A DNA stretch of 39,940 nt. Origin: Mesotaenium endlicherianum (taxonomy: Eukaryota; Streptophyta; Zygnematophyceae; Zygnematales; Mesotaeniaceae). The stretch covers positions 884,624 to 924,563 of the forward strand of contig WELA01008917.1 of NCBI GenBank assembly GCA_009602735.1, in the 5' to 3' direction. Position numbers and translations under genes: made by a program. Below are positions 11,402 to 23,051 of this stretch, one piece after another. How positions within the stretch are numbered: the first letter of the stretch is position 1; the number at the start of each line of letters is the position of its first letter. The notes under the pieces are model-generated. The model saw nothing but the letters and a program-made list of their open reading frames with translations. It was not told the origin of the DNA and did no database searches.

Positions 11402-12551
11402 AGCAGCAGGTCTCTCTTTTTTTTTCTTTCCAGAGGTCGACGAAACAGCTGCCTCGCTCAGCAATCCTCCTGTCAGGCGAGTCGTAGTATCAGCATACGG
11501 GAATCTCCCACCGTAGAGCAGTCAGTGCAGCTTGTCAGCACCCCCAGCTCGAGACCTGGCAAACACCAATTCTCATGACAACGTTTGTGCAGAGTCCTTC
11601 CTGATGTTGAGTTGTGTGTGTAGGATCACATCTTAAGTTGTAGGGGCAGTGTGGGTAGGCAGCCAGGTGCAAGCAGGTGCTGGGTTTCCCTGCTTGCACC
11701 GCTAGCTATATATTTTTTACTCGTTCACCTGAGCAGAATGAGTTTTGCTTGTCATTTTTCCCTCACTTAGACGTGGGATGTTACACTTTGGAGGTACAGA
11801 CAGACAGGCCAGCAAAAACATGTCTAGAACTGTGCTAACTTAATTCATGTGTGCATGTAGGTCAGAACATATCAGCTAGTCAAAGCTTTAGTCTGGGTGT
11901 TGATAAGACTGCTCAACACAGCACATATTTCAACGTGAGTAGCTAGCAGCATTGTATGTGTAGATGGAACCTAATTGGCACTCATGCAGACATCTGCAGA
12001 TTGATCGCTTAATTGTGCTTCTCTTTTCCTTATTTTCGTAGGTACAACTAATGCAGTGAATGTCGGAGGCCTCCCCACGTTCAAAAGTCCTCAAAATTTT
12101 CAAAAAATGGGGAAATGGTTATTTTGCAGAGCAACATGAATAATTACTGCAGGGTGGTAGGCTGTAGCAATCCCGTAGGTGAGGTGGATGAATCAAGAGA
12201 AGCAATTTTCATAAAGTCCGACCAAACATGCTGACGTGCCAATCGCTGTGCGCATTAAAAGAGTCGGCCTGAAGGAGAGCAGGATTCCGCACACGTCTAC
12301 ACACATATGCATGAAATGCTGTGTGTGTGCCATCGAGGTGGTGCAAGAGATTCTTCACCATGACTGCTTGTCAATGTGGGAAAACACGCCCAAGGAAGTC
12401 GAAGAATCAGGCGGCCTTCGGTGTCGGCCAATTGCACATTTAGAAGAAGGCCGGCCCTCCGGAGCCAGCTAGATTTTACGCTCACATTGATTGCTCAACA
12501 GGCTTTGCGTCGCATCAATTGTCGGATGTGCACGTGGAAGGACAGCAGAGG
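11402..12551. other. Convergent intergenic region (3' UTRs)
   Basis: It lies between the stop codons of the plus-strand pyrophosphatase-like gene and the minus-strand deubiquitinase gene, so it should hold both 3' UTRs. It is AT-richer than the exons. A T-rich run at 11417-11432 follows the first stop codon. The open frame 12236-12472 shows no recognisable domain and I do not call it a gene. Confidence 0.6.
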
Positions 12552-14237
12552 TCACTGTAGCGACTCATAGAGGAGTAAGCTTACATCGGCAAGGAGCACC
12601 TCTTGGAGCGGCACCCGCGCAACAGAAGAGTCGGATATACTGAACCACGTGTCGACGTATTCGCACTTGCCCGAGCCTGAGCCCAAGCCTGAGTCTTGGT
12701 CGAACAATCCCGCGGTGCTTCCGAGCCTCCCAGCACACAATGGGCTGCCGTAGCTGTTGAGCAATGCCCCCTCCCTCTGGTTGGCAAACGCGTCATCAGC
12801 AAAAGCGCCAGCACGGTGTGTATGTGTTGTAAAGCGTCTGGTGCCGACTGCAGGGCAGCCTCCTCCTTGCCACCTCCCGGCAGCAGCTTCTAGAGGGGAT
12901 GCTTCGCCCTCTCGAGAAACGCCAGAAAGCGATTCAGGCTCACCAACCAGGGGCGGGCTTCCATTCCGACTCGCAACCTGTGCGCCGCTGCCGGGCTCCA
13001 GCTGTCGCTCTCCGCCGCGGCCTTCTGTCGCCGTCGAAGGTCCAGCTCCTGCTCCGTTCACAGGCGCCCTCGCTGTCCCCGGCAGCGCCCCCGCCTCAGA
13101 TGGCCGTAGGCTGCCGTGAGTCTCGCTGCTGCTGCTTTCCCGCGCAGGAGTACCAGGCGGACACATGTTAGGCGTACGACTCTGCTCCTCCCTGCCGTCC
13201 CTGCCACCATAACCCTCGCAGCTTGCGTTGAGCTCTTGAAGCAGGACCCCTGATGCGCCCAAGCTGTCAGCTGAAGGAGGCGCCTCCCCGTCGGCTCCAA
13301 CGGACGCACTCGCAGGCGCTTCGCCAGAGGCAGCAGCCCCCCTCGGGCTGCCGGCTCCGCTCCTCGGGCTGCCAGGTGTCCCGGGCTTGGGCTGCTGGCT
13401 TGCTGGGCTGCTGTGCTGCTGCTGGATGGCTCTGCTCGGGCTGCCCCCCCGCAGCTCTCCATCAGGGGGCCCGCAGGTGGACGTTGCAGGGGGCGTCGGA
13501 TGTGTCTTCCTTGTTGGCTCCCTTTTTGGCACCCTGACGCGGCGGTACACAGTGTAGTGGCCGCTGGCAGGGCCCCCGTGGTGCACCACCACAGACGCCA
13601 GCTCGTACAGCAGTCTCGACGACGGGCCCGGGCTCTCCCACGCTTTTTTTCCACTCGGCTCACTCAGCTCACTCGGCTCTCTCGGCTCTATCAGCTCCCT
13701 ATGTGGCACTCCCTCCTGAGGAAGATGGCCACGGGCCGCCCTGCCAATTTTCTCGCCAGCTGTGCTAGCTGCGCCAGCGGTCAGAAGCTCCCGGCCCCGC
13801 TCGTCTCCATCATGCGTGCCGCTCTGCGCCTCAAGCAGGCCTGAATGGGGGGGCCCAGCAGCACCCGGGGAGAGCGGGGGGCAAGGGACAGCTGGCGCCG
13901 TGTCACATGCCTCTGAGGTGCCGGCAAGACTGGTGGCAGCGCCACTTGACGGTCGTGCGCGGTGTCCTGAGAGACCGCACCTCCGCCCAATGATGGTGGC
14001 ATCTTTGTCCGCCCCAGCAGCGCCGCCAACCCCGTCGCAAGCACAGCCACTGTTACTCCTGTTCTCACCACGAGTACCAACACGAGTGGCAGCATCCGCT
14101 GTCGAACAGCTGGTAACGCCACCTTCCCTGGCACCGGCCTTTGAGCATCCTGAGATGGCCTCTCCTCCCCCTGCAGGCGACCTCGAGCTGGCTGCCAGCT
14201 GGCGGCACCTGGCATCTGCTTCTGCTTGAGCAAGAAC

Positions 14238-14281
<44 letters not shown>

Positions 14282-16491
14282 TAGCAGGAGCCGATTGGTG
14301 CTGCCAGGGAGATGGCTTCAAAGCTCCTGTCGTGGCAGCCTCGTCGGCACTTGCGGCGGCACATTCAGCACCTTGTGCACAAGTGGCAGCGCGAGGTCTG
14401 TGCACCCCAGCGTGCTCAGCGGCCGTCGTACTGTCCTTCTCCTGCCGCGAGCCACTCAGGGAGCCGGAGCCACTCTTTCCGCCACACGGCTCCCTGGAAA
14501 GCAGCCGAGCATCGCCCGCAGCCCCCGCCTCCACTCCCCTCTTTCCTGCTGCTCCCCTCTCTGGCCCGCTGCTCGGCTGCCAGTGGGACCAGGGGCTGAG
14601 ATTTTCTGGCGAGTTGCAGCGAGGCATCTCCGGCCCCAGGTCTGTCAAGCACTCCCCCTGCTCATGCAGCAGGCTGCAGCCGCCTGCGGCTGCGGCCTCT
14701 CCCAGCCCCCTGCCATCAGGGGCCAGAGGCGTTCCCAGAGTAGCGCATTCTAGCTCTGGCTCTGGCTCTGGCTCTGCCCCCATGCCACCTGGAGCTTCGC
14801 CTGCTTTCGGGCAAGCACGCGCACGACTCTGTTGCTCTAACATCCCCTCCTCCCCCCCCTCCTGCTGCTGCTGCTCCTCCTCCTGCTGCTCCCCCTGCTC
14901 CTCCCCCTGCTCCTCCCCCTGCTCCTCCAGGGCATCCGAGTACTCTTGCCCGTCTGAGAACTCCGAGCGCGTGTCGCTCGCACGCACGCTGCCAAAATAG
15001 CTGGCATCAGAACCCAACACAGGGCTACCAAACTCCTCACTCTCCTCACTCCCCTCCCACTCTACTGGAGGACCACCCAGCTTCCCCAGAAGAGTCTTAA
15101 CGCCGAGGATGGGGCTGGGGCTGGGGCTGGGGCTGGGGCTGGGGCTGCATTTCCCAGTCAGCTGCATCCCGCTGTCGCCAGGTGGAGCCACCTCAGAGCG
15201 GCACACGCCCAACGAAGCACCCGCCCCCTTGCCATTGTGCTGGAGAGGGCTCACTGCTTGCTGACAGCTGGCAATGCTTCTCTTCTCGAGAACCCCTTTG
15301 GCCTCCTGCAGGCTCACGGGGGAGCTTGCACACGGATGCTTCTCCTCCTCCTCCTCTTCTTCCTGACTGCAGGATGTGCTCCCCTCTCCACCCCCCGCTG
15401 CAGCAGGCTCGCTTTTGACGCCGCCAGCTCGTGCTTCTTGGATCTGGAGATGTCCTGCCTCACACCCGCTGTCCTGAGCACCGTCCCCTGCAAGGGCTTG
15501 CTGCTGCGACACCTGTCCCGTGATTTGAGCTGCCAGGCTATAGGGGGCAATGTTGATGATGCGTGGGAACGCCACGTGGCCCTGCGTCAAGCGCAATAGA
15601 GGCATGACAGAACGACTGCATCAGTTGAGTCTGCACCCACGCTCACTTGCTGGACTGACGGACACCTGGCAAACTGCCAGCATTAGTTTCATCTACATGC
15701 CAATGTATGCCCTGCACACCCCCCCCTCCCCCCCCCCCGTTCCCCTTCAGGGCGCAACATCAACTCAGACATCACCGTTGCAACAGAGTCCCCCTCCTCT
15801 CGCCCCGGTCTTCCTCAAGCTGTTCAATGTGACCATCCCGAGTGACAAAGTGCAGGCCAGCTCTGGCAGCGGGCAGCATTGGCAGCGGCTTGCTAAAGTA
15901 CGCAAAGTTCTCCGCCCACACACGCCGAGTCCCCAATCCTGTCTGTTTGCTGCTCTACCTCGAAAGAATCCAGCAGGCGCAGGCACACGACATGTCAACA
16001 AGCGGCTGGCACAGTCAAAGCCTCGGGCTCTTTCTCTCCCCCCTCCCACCAACCTCCCGCCTGCCTCCACATTATTTTGGGGTTCGTTTCCGCTTCTATC
16101 TATGCTTGCAATTGTGTTTTGTCTCTGTTTGAATCCCAAAACCCTTATAGTCTCCATATTTGTTCACAAGTTTGGTTCTTTCAAACTGTGGAGGCTGATT
16201 TCACCACTTCCATGGGGGGAAGGACTGGCAGAGGCATACCTGGAGCTTGTGGAGCGAGCCATGTGGCGACATGGCCACCTGCTGCAAGTGCAGGCACAGC
16301 ACCTGCTCCACTCCCCCAGCACAAGCGCGTGCGCACGCGGGCACACAAGAGAGTAAGGGAGGGGAATGAACGGGCAAGGAGTGCAGGTTGTACAGACAGG
16401 TCGCACCTCTCAACTGAAAGCCGCATGCTGAGCAGCCTGCTTGCTTGCAGGCGCCAGATGCGAAAGGAGGAGCCCGGGGGGGGGGGGGGGN

Positions 16492-16533
<42 letters not shown>

Positions 16534-19500
16534 AGGTACGGAGAACCAAGGTTGCACCTGAGGGGGCCGCCCCACGAGGAGGCGCTTGAAAGCTGGAGAA
16601 AGCACCCGCACCCACTGGTGACCCGCGCTTGTCACCCGCAGCGAGCAGTCGCAATCCTCCCCGCAGCTGCAAAGCTCGAGCGCTCGCACCAGGGCCTCCA
16701 GCTCTAGGCCCTGCCAGCCAACCACGTCAGCACCCCCAGGTCAATATGGTTGGCACACAACCCCCCCTCCACTCCCATAAGACAGCATGTGTCACCTTCC
16801 TGATGTGCCATGCTTGTCGGACGAGAGTATATACTACTTCCCGTCAACTCTGGAGAAAGGCGGGAGGGAAGAGGGGGGNNNNNNNNNNNNNGGAGGGGGA
16901 AGAGGGTGGGAGAGGGGGTGAACTGGAGGAGGGCGGAGTGGGGGGTGGGGAGGGAGGGAACAAGAGGGAGGGACAGCGCTGCTGAAGAAAGGACAGCCAG
17001 GAATCAACAGCGAGCGCTGTGGCTGTGCGGATTGGCATCAGAAGGAGCAACTTTGACATGAGAGCCAAACTCCCCCCTGAAGCGCTGCCACTCGTTCGAC
17101 GTGGCCCGGGTCAGGCCAGCAAACAGGCAGGCAGGCAGGCCACGCTTTGCATGTCAGGAAGCTTGTGAGTTGGCATCATAGGGCTATGTCATCCTGCAAG
17201 GCAAGCATACGGCTGAGAGGCCCCACACGAGCGCGTTGCCTGCGCTGGGAACGGAGAAGGGGAAAAGAAGGGCCTCTGCTTTTCAGCACTGCACGTCCAC
17301 AGCCGATGGTCCCCTCTGTGCCCCCCCCCAATGTTCATTTTGCTCTCCCCCGAGGCAAAAAAAATCTACAGCCTTAAAGAAGAGCAAAATCTAGATTTTG
17401 CTCTTCTTAGCCCAAGGAGCCCTTCGGGAAAATATTGTGCCCTCTAAGGCTCTATATTTNGACAGCAGGAGTGCTGCAGTGAGGCCTGCTGCGAGACCAG
17501 GGGGCCTGTGGCCGGCAGCCTGTTGCTGACATGGGCGGAGCTGCAGAGGCGGCCAACGACGCACCTGGGCCGTCGATCCGGGCTCAGCGGCGCTCAGGAT
17601 GGGGCGGTTGCTCCACGACATGGCCTGCTGGTAGTGGAGGCGCGCCAGCGTGGCGAGGTGCGCGCAGCGGGGGCAGTCGACGGCCGGGATGAGCTCCTCC
17701 CCCGTGAAGCGCTGCAGGCAGTGCGTCAGGCTGCAGCCGGGCGTCTGGGGGCGCAGCGCGCGGAGAAGCGACAGGTGTCAGTATTGCCTGAGCTGGGCTG
17801 TCTAATATGGCTCATCGAGCTGCCATGTGCGGAAACTATTCTGACAGATCTGCGCGTGAGCTGTAGAGTGTGAAGAGGACAGAGAGCGTGAGTTGGAGCG
17901 TGTGAGTCAAAGCGAGGGAGCGAAGGAGAGCGAGGAGAAGGGAGGGCTTACAATTGTAACGGAGGTGCCATCTGTCGGCGGAGACAGAGAGAGCTCGTGG
18001 CAGACGTGGAGCTGCACCGTGTACTGCAAGGTGGCACCACAACCATCTGCCCTATTTGTTGTCAGCAACCGTCACAACACGAGGTGATGTGGTGCCATTT
18101 ACGCTCCGAAGGTCTCAGAGAGGCTTGCTGTCAGCAAGTTCATCCATGTGAGCATTCTGCAAGCTTCTTTCAAACAAGACTGGCGTGGCCCTGCAAGGCT
18201 TCCCCAGCCAGGCTGGCAGATAGGCAGAGCTGGCAGACGGACAACTTGACAGTTGGACAGGCTGGCAGTTGGACAGGCTGGCAGATGGACAGGCTAGAAG
18301 TGACCATTTCTTACCGAAAGAAATGACTAAGCTTGTGTATACTGTTCAAGGTTTGGGGCTTGATGGTTGCGGCGTCACAGAAGACAGTGTCCTGTGAGAA
18401 CTGACCGGCGACTGCAAGGAGCGCATGTCAGTCAACCCTCGCGACAGAGCCACACGTGGTGGATCAAATATTTACATAACGGTGCCGTCTAGTTGGAGAG
18501 GCAGGGCCTGGAGGTTGAGCTGGGGGAGGAGGAGCTGGGGGAGGAGTGGGAGGAGGAGGAGGAAGGAGGAGAACAAAGCCGGGCAAAGTGTCGAGCACAG
18601 CTCAGGCTGGAAGTACCTGATGGTTGCAGCGCTGGCAGCGCAGGAGGCTGCCAAGTGTGCCCTCCAGGGGCCACCTCCGCGCACAGGAGCGCGCCACCGC
18701 ATGGCTCCTGCACACGCCGGCATCCGAGCAATCTGCGCACGCGCCGCCTGCGCCCTCGGGAAGAGCCGGGCGGCAAGCGTCGGGTCTCCCAGAGAGGCGA
18801 GACTTTTGCGGCGAGGGGATGATGCGGGAGACGTGAAGGGAGAGCGCGGCAACCCCCAGCAGAGAAGCGGGGGGGGCGGGGGGGGAGCAGCGGCGCATCT
18901 CCTCCCCCAGAGCTGACGCCAGGTGGCTCAGAGCTTCCAGGGCATCCTGCGGGCTCAGAACAGCGACAAATTGAGGGGGCCTGCTCGTGTCACTGTTCTG
19001 AAATACAGTTGCCATTTTCTGGTGAGTGCTGTCAGCGAGCCAGCGAGCCAGCAAGCCAGCTAGCGCGCTTTTCTATCCGGGTCTGGCTACTCGCAACAGG
19101 GACGCCCCAAGGTGCCCCTGCAGGGTGCCTGCGGCTGGCAGGCTGCAGGCTGCGATTTGCGATTTAGTGGACTGCGAATGGCTGACTTCAGGTCAAAGCA
19201 GTCTCAGTCAGAGGGTTTGAAGGCGAGAGTCTTTCCAGATGCGTCAGCAGATAGCAGAGTGCAGGTCAAGAGGAGGTAACCGACAGTCTAGCATGAGAAG
19301 CTCAGCTGCACACAGCAGACGTTGCCAGGAGCGCACCATGAGCTCACCAGTGCCTCGCCTGAGATGCTCACGAAGCTCCCACTGGTGGGAACCTCACCTA
19401 ACGCGCATCTCGCTGGAGCCTTGCACCCAGTGCCACCAGAGCCTCATTGTACAAGGGCCTCGCTGGAGCTTCAGTCGAAGCTCAGAGTACAAGTCTTACC

Positions 19501-22339
19501 AGAGGCTCACCAGCAGAGCTCCACTCGAGATGAGAGGATCACAATGGGAGCATCACAGAAACCCTTGCTAGAACTTTGCCGGAGAGATTTCTCTGGAGCC
19601 TCGCCAGGTCTCACTAGAGCCTCGCTTCGGGAGGGCCGGTGAGAATCTCGCTTCGAGCATCTCAGTCGAGCGCGTGCATCGCTGCCCCTCGTGAAACTTC
19701 CCCACCGACGTGCGCGGGAGACAAGCGTGGGCGTTGTCGTGCAGAGAGGGGGGCCTTCCTACTTGAATCAACCCGTGGGCGAAGTGGGAAGCACGCTTCA
19801 TGCATGACACATCAGCATCTCTGAGTGCCGAGTGTTGCCTCACAGAAGAGGACGTGAAAGAAGACCTCAAACCACATGCCCTCCCTCCAGGTGTCGTCTT
19901 GGACGAGCTGGCAAGCTGGCAAGAAACTACGCTCGGACGAGCTGGCCAGCTTGCCAGCTTGCGAAGAAGAGAGAAGCGGGTGACCCAGTGTGGGTTTTTA
20001 AGGTACCTGCTGCACGGCAAGGTCAAAGTGGGAGGCATACTGTCGAAGCTCCCGCATCACCCTCCTCGGACTTGCCACGTGGCGCTCCCTCCTTGGCGTG
20101 GCCAGCTCTGCCGACCACATGCATGGACAGGCAGTCACCGTTAAGACCCCGGCTTCTCACACGGAGATGCTAAGTGTCGGGACATCTTTTTAAGAAGAGA
20201 AATAAAGAGAATATGAACCCACAGCTAGCCTGCAGTGAGAATCAGAGGATTGGGAACTTTTTTTCACTCAACAACCCCTAACACTAGAGAGATTGATCAT
20301 GAAGATGGAAATCCCCCTCCTCCCTCCCCGGAAGGAAGACAACAAATACAACCCGTCAGGCTTTGACAGAATTGCAGAGAGATGAACTTGGAGCAACCAC
20401 TTGTTTCAGCAGAGCAAAGCTGGAGGTCACTGCCATGGCTCCTACATGTCTCCTACGTGTCCCCTACATGGCTCCTACATGTCTCCTACATGTCCCCTAC
20501 ATGGCTCCTACATGTCTCCCACATGTCTCCTACATGTCCAAGGAGCATATAGCTGACTGGAGACAGCCAGCAGTCGCAGGAGACGTGCCAAGTCCCACAT
20601 TACAGTGATTTATTAGTGGTGTGTGAAAGGGGGTCTATTACTTACAAAACCCTAGTGAGACCACATGCGCCCGCTATCATTTTGGTGCACCCCGTTTGAT
20701 CACATGCCCGACTTTTATCAGAAATAAAAGAGAACCCCGGTGCTTCTGGATTCTTTTAAAACTCTCGACATAGTGTGAGCGTGCTGCGACGCAGCGGCAC
20801 TGCCCTTGAGTAAGAAGGTTTGACAGGGACCAGCTCAACGTGCACCAACGCAGAGCGGAAGAGAAGTTGCTGCTCCCCCCATGGCTTCCCCTTCCCATCA
20901 GTCAGAGGCCCCGCACATGTCCACGGAGTAGCCAGCGTGAAGAAGCACGCAAAACTGTCACGAAACATGAGCCAGTTGCAGTCAAAGCGAGCAGAAAAAA
21001 GGCCAAGTGAACTTCTCGCAAGAGAGCTGGCCTGACTCCAGGCCAGCCCCTTGCATCACCAACGGCAGCAAGCAAAGGGCAAATTACGCATGCTCAGCAT
21101 GTTTAATCGTTTTTTTATATTCTGACAAGCTTTACCGTTCTCTAAGCCAGTGAAGGTGCTCCTGATTTCCTTGGGAAAGCACAAGTTAGAGCCGGAGCTG
21201 CCAGAGCCCGTTCACATGGAGGCCTAAGGCAAGCGCAGCATGCCTTGCAGGCCGCAGCCTCTGACAGCTTCTGAAAGGAAAGAGGGCGCATTTGCAGGCA
21301 TCCCCTTCTGTACTTCAACACGGCGGGAGTAGACATGGGACTGTAAAGAGTGGTCGAAGAAGTGCCCACTTGGAAACAACAAACAGCATCCTCAGGGGAG
21401 GCATTACCTTGCAGGAGGGAAGCGAGTGCGACAGCGAGAGGAGCCTGCGTTGGCTTCTCCTTGTGCACTTTGTCATCTTGGATTCCCCCGGTCCTTGTAG
21501 CAGGAAGCGAGTCAGGCTTGCATATCCTACCCCCAGATGCGCCTGTCTCCGGGCTAGACTCGCAGAAAGTGGACATGTATGCCACCACTACCGAGCAGCT
21601 TGCCAGGGCCTGCACATATATATGTATATATATATTGATAAATGCACATGTATTTACAAGTGAAAAATATAATTTCTGATATGGATGTGCACCATATGAC
21701 ACTCGTATAAATAGCAAGTTATTAGAGTGCCCAGACTATCTTCATCGGTAACAAGGTTCATTCTTCTAAGTGAGCGTTGGGAGGGGTGGAAGAGAACAAG
21801 GGAGAAAGACATAAAAACAGTTGCTATTGAGCAATTTGTAGTGTTCTTAGTTAGCTTTCTGCATATATGAAGCTGACCTCAATAAGCTCTTAATAGGATC
21901 TAAACTTTACAAGAAGCACCACAAAACTTTCAGTCAATGTTCCTTCCTCACAAGGGTACATCCTTCACGTGCATGGGAAGATCTTCAAAGTGCTCTTTAA
22001 TCCTGATAGAACTTTGTAATGGTGGAAATAGCTAGAAGGAGCACTGACCTGCAGGACAGCATTTAGAAAGCAATTGTTGCCAGCATTGTGAAGGCCAGCT
22101 ATACACATGTCGGCCTCTTCCTCGAGTGGTTCACCATTCTGTTGCTTACTTCCCGCAGTTCGACCAGATCCATCCTCGTGCACTGCAGTATGCTGACCAC
22201 TGGGCCTTGGAAAAGTTATGGATTGATGATACCGGCTAGTGAGGGTGACAGCAAGGAATGCACCTACACTAGAGGCCACAAGGGCAGCAGCAGCTGCTGC
22301 ATAGCGATAGTACATTCTCCCCCTGCGAAATATTGCCAT
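12552..22339 (-). CDS. UBP27: UBP27/USP30-like mitochondrial outer-membrane ubiquitin protease
   Basis: Exons (minus): 22049-22339, 21408-21609, 20007-20107, 18617-18946, 17952-18023, 17565-17744, 16636-16710, tentatively 16240-16281, and 12552 to about 15615. All the joins from 22339 to 16636 are in phase and follow plant UBP27 order. Residues ~12-34 form an Ala-rich membrane helix, as in outer-mitochondrial UBP27. The Cys box is GLHNAGNNCFLNAVLQ (Cys90); the QQD box is LAVQQ/DALEAL; the zinc ribbon is CQRC plus CPRC; then LELCSCGEDCDC; the last exon has TQGHVAFPRIINI, the His box GHYTVYRRVRV (His codon 13557-13559) and WFSISDS (Asp). The triad is complete, so activity is expected: removing ubiquitin from mitochondrial surface proteins. 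The last exon adds about 635 disordered residues before the His box and about 300 after it, making the protein some three times the Arabidopsis length. The exon for the strand before TQGHVAF (between 15616 and 16239) was not resolved. Confidence 0.92.
14226..14285. repeat. GAGCAG hexamer array coding for Pro-Ala repeats
   Basis: On the plus strand this is a run of AGGAGC/GAGCAG units. On the coding minus strand it gives PAPAPAPAPA within the disordered insertion of the deubiquitinase last exon. The array is in frame and probably length-variable. Confidence 0.85.
14850..14940. repeat. Glu/Gln-coding repeat in deubiquitinase insertion
   Basis: Units of CTGCTCCTCCCC on the plus strand encode GEEQGEEQGEEQ followed by Gln/Glu runs on the minus strand. 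The stretch is acidic and disordered, inside the first large insertion of the USP domain. Confidence 0.8.
15108..15148. repeat. GGGGCT hexamer array coding for Ser-Pro repeats
   Basis: About seven copies of GGGCTG encode SPSPSPSPSP on the minus strand, in the deubiquitinase insertion. The G-runs could form a quadruplex on the plus strand. Confidence 0.85.
16476..16532. repeat. Poly-G tract with one N (intronic)
   Basis: A run of about 56 G bases is interrupted by one N at 16491, in the intron between exons 16636-16710 and 16240-16281 of the deubiquitinase gene. Its length is not trustworthy in short-read assembly. A 13-N gap follows at 16879-16891 in a G-rich context, in the next intron. Confidence 0.9.
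17377..17408. repeat. Perfect 32-bp palindrome
   Basis: The arm AAGAAGAGCAAAATCT (17377-17392) is followed immediately by its exact reverse complement (17393-17408), with no spacer, centred on CTAG. It lies in the intron between 16711 and 17564 of the deubiquitinase gene. An N occurs 50 bases away at 17460. Confidence 0.9.
18205..18298. repeat. Tandem GGACAGGCTGGCAGTT repeat (intronic)
   Basis: About five imperfect 16-base units such as GGACAGGCTGGCAGTT and GGACAGGCTGGCAGAT lie in the deubiquitinase intron 18024-18616. No function is apparent. Confidence 0.75.
19330..19665. repeat. Degenerate GAGCCTCGCTGGAGC repeat (intronic)
   Basis: Words such as GAGCCTCGCC, GCCTCGCTGGAGC and GAGCCTCGCTT recur irregularly across the deubiquitinase intron 18947-20006. 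The plus-strand open frames here are by-products of the repeat. Confidence 0.55.
20435..20533. repeat. Higher-order minisatellite: nine 11-mers as three 33-mers
   Basis: The 99 bases consist of nine 11-base monomers of the type ATGGCTCCTAC / ATGTCTCCTAC / ATGTCCCCTAC. The monomers cycle in threes, giving three 33-base higher-order units with few mismatches. It lies in the deubiquitinase intron 20108-21407. An 11-base period is not a multiple of 3, but the 33-base unit is, which keeps an accidental plus-strand frame open. Confidence 0.9.
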
Positions 22340-22749
22340 CTAGGACCGCGGCGTCCTGGGTTCGCTGTTCAGGATACATACCAAAAAAATCCCTTCAAAT
22401 CATGTAACAATGTTGAGACCATCTTCATGTTGGAACAACACATCGATAACATTGTCCTATGTTAGGGAGGTGGTGCCTCTGAAGTTACCCGCTCAAATCA
22501 TAAGGTGCACCTCACATATGATGGTCGTGCATTGCAAGAAGGTAACACCTCGCAGAGCATGGTTTGAAGGCTACTGTTGTCACGTCATTTTAAGCTAACA
22601 GCTAGCCATAGCCCGTATTTAGCTGTTCAATCACGTCGGCAACTCGAAATTCTGAAACTGCTGCGAAATCAAACGAACAAACCTCAATCGAGGAATTGCT
22701 CACGCCATGGTTGGGTCTGGTTAGATCGTGGACTGTCATTGATTGTCTC

Positions 22750-22860
22750 AGGTGGTCCTTGGTAGTCCTAGGCTGGTCCTAGGCAGTCCTAGTTTGGTCC
22801 TAGGCTGGTGCTAAGAATGTCCTAGGCCAGTCCTAGGCAGTCTCCTAGGCAGTCCGAGGT
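22750..22860. repeat. Tandem TCCTAGGCAG/TGGTCCTAGG repeat
   Basis: Eight or more copies of GTCCTAGGC(A/T)G-type units of about 10-20 bases occur. The cores CCTAGG are palindromic (AvrII-type). It lies in the promoter-containing interval between divergent genes. Confidence 0.8.
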
Positions 22861-23040
22861 GTGTTGGGCACAGTTGGGCAGCTTGTTATGACACAATGCC
22901 GTCATCCACTGTCACACCAGCAGTCACCACTGCTCACCGCCACTCACCGCTGGTGCACAGCTGATTGACACTTGTAAATAGAGCTTTCACCTTTTCCCTA
23001 ATGTTGGTCAAAATTTCACAACTGGCGTCGTCCAAGAGCT

Positions 23041-23051
23041 GTATATAAAAG
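23041..23051 (+). promoter_or_regulatory. Candidate TATA box upstream of C2 gene
   Basis: TATATAAAAG occurs about 400 bases before the ATG at 23441. An ATG at 23088 with a nearby GT could make a short first exon, which I cannot verify. Confidence 0.4.

Noticed and set aside
11410-11435. Possible short intron at the pyrophosphatase-like gene end (T-rich run then CAG)
   Set aside because: It would be only about 24 bases long and lies after the stop codon; no evidence it is spliced.
12757-15599. Several long plus-strand open frames antisense to the deubiquitinase last exon (for example 13762-14229, 14332-15000)
   Set aside because: They are compositional shadows of a GC-rich, repeat-coding exon. 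The minus-strand frame carries the USP boxes; the plus-strand frames show no domains.
15765-16157. Minus-strand frame considered as the missing USP strand exon
   Set aside because: Only weak resemblance (a P-x-L-x-C-like stretch); the expected H/Q-x-x-R pattern is absent, so not called.
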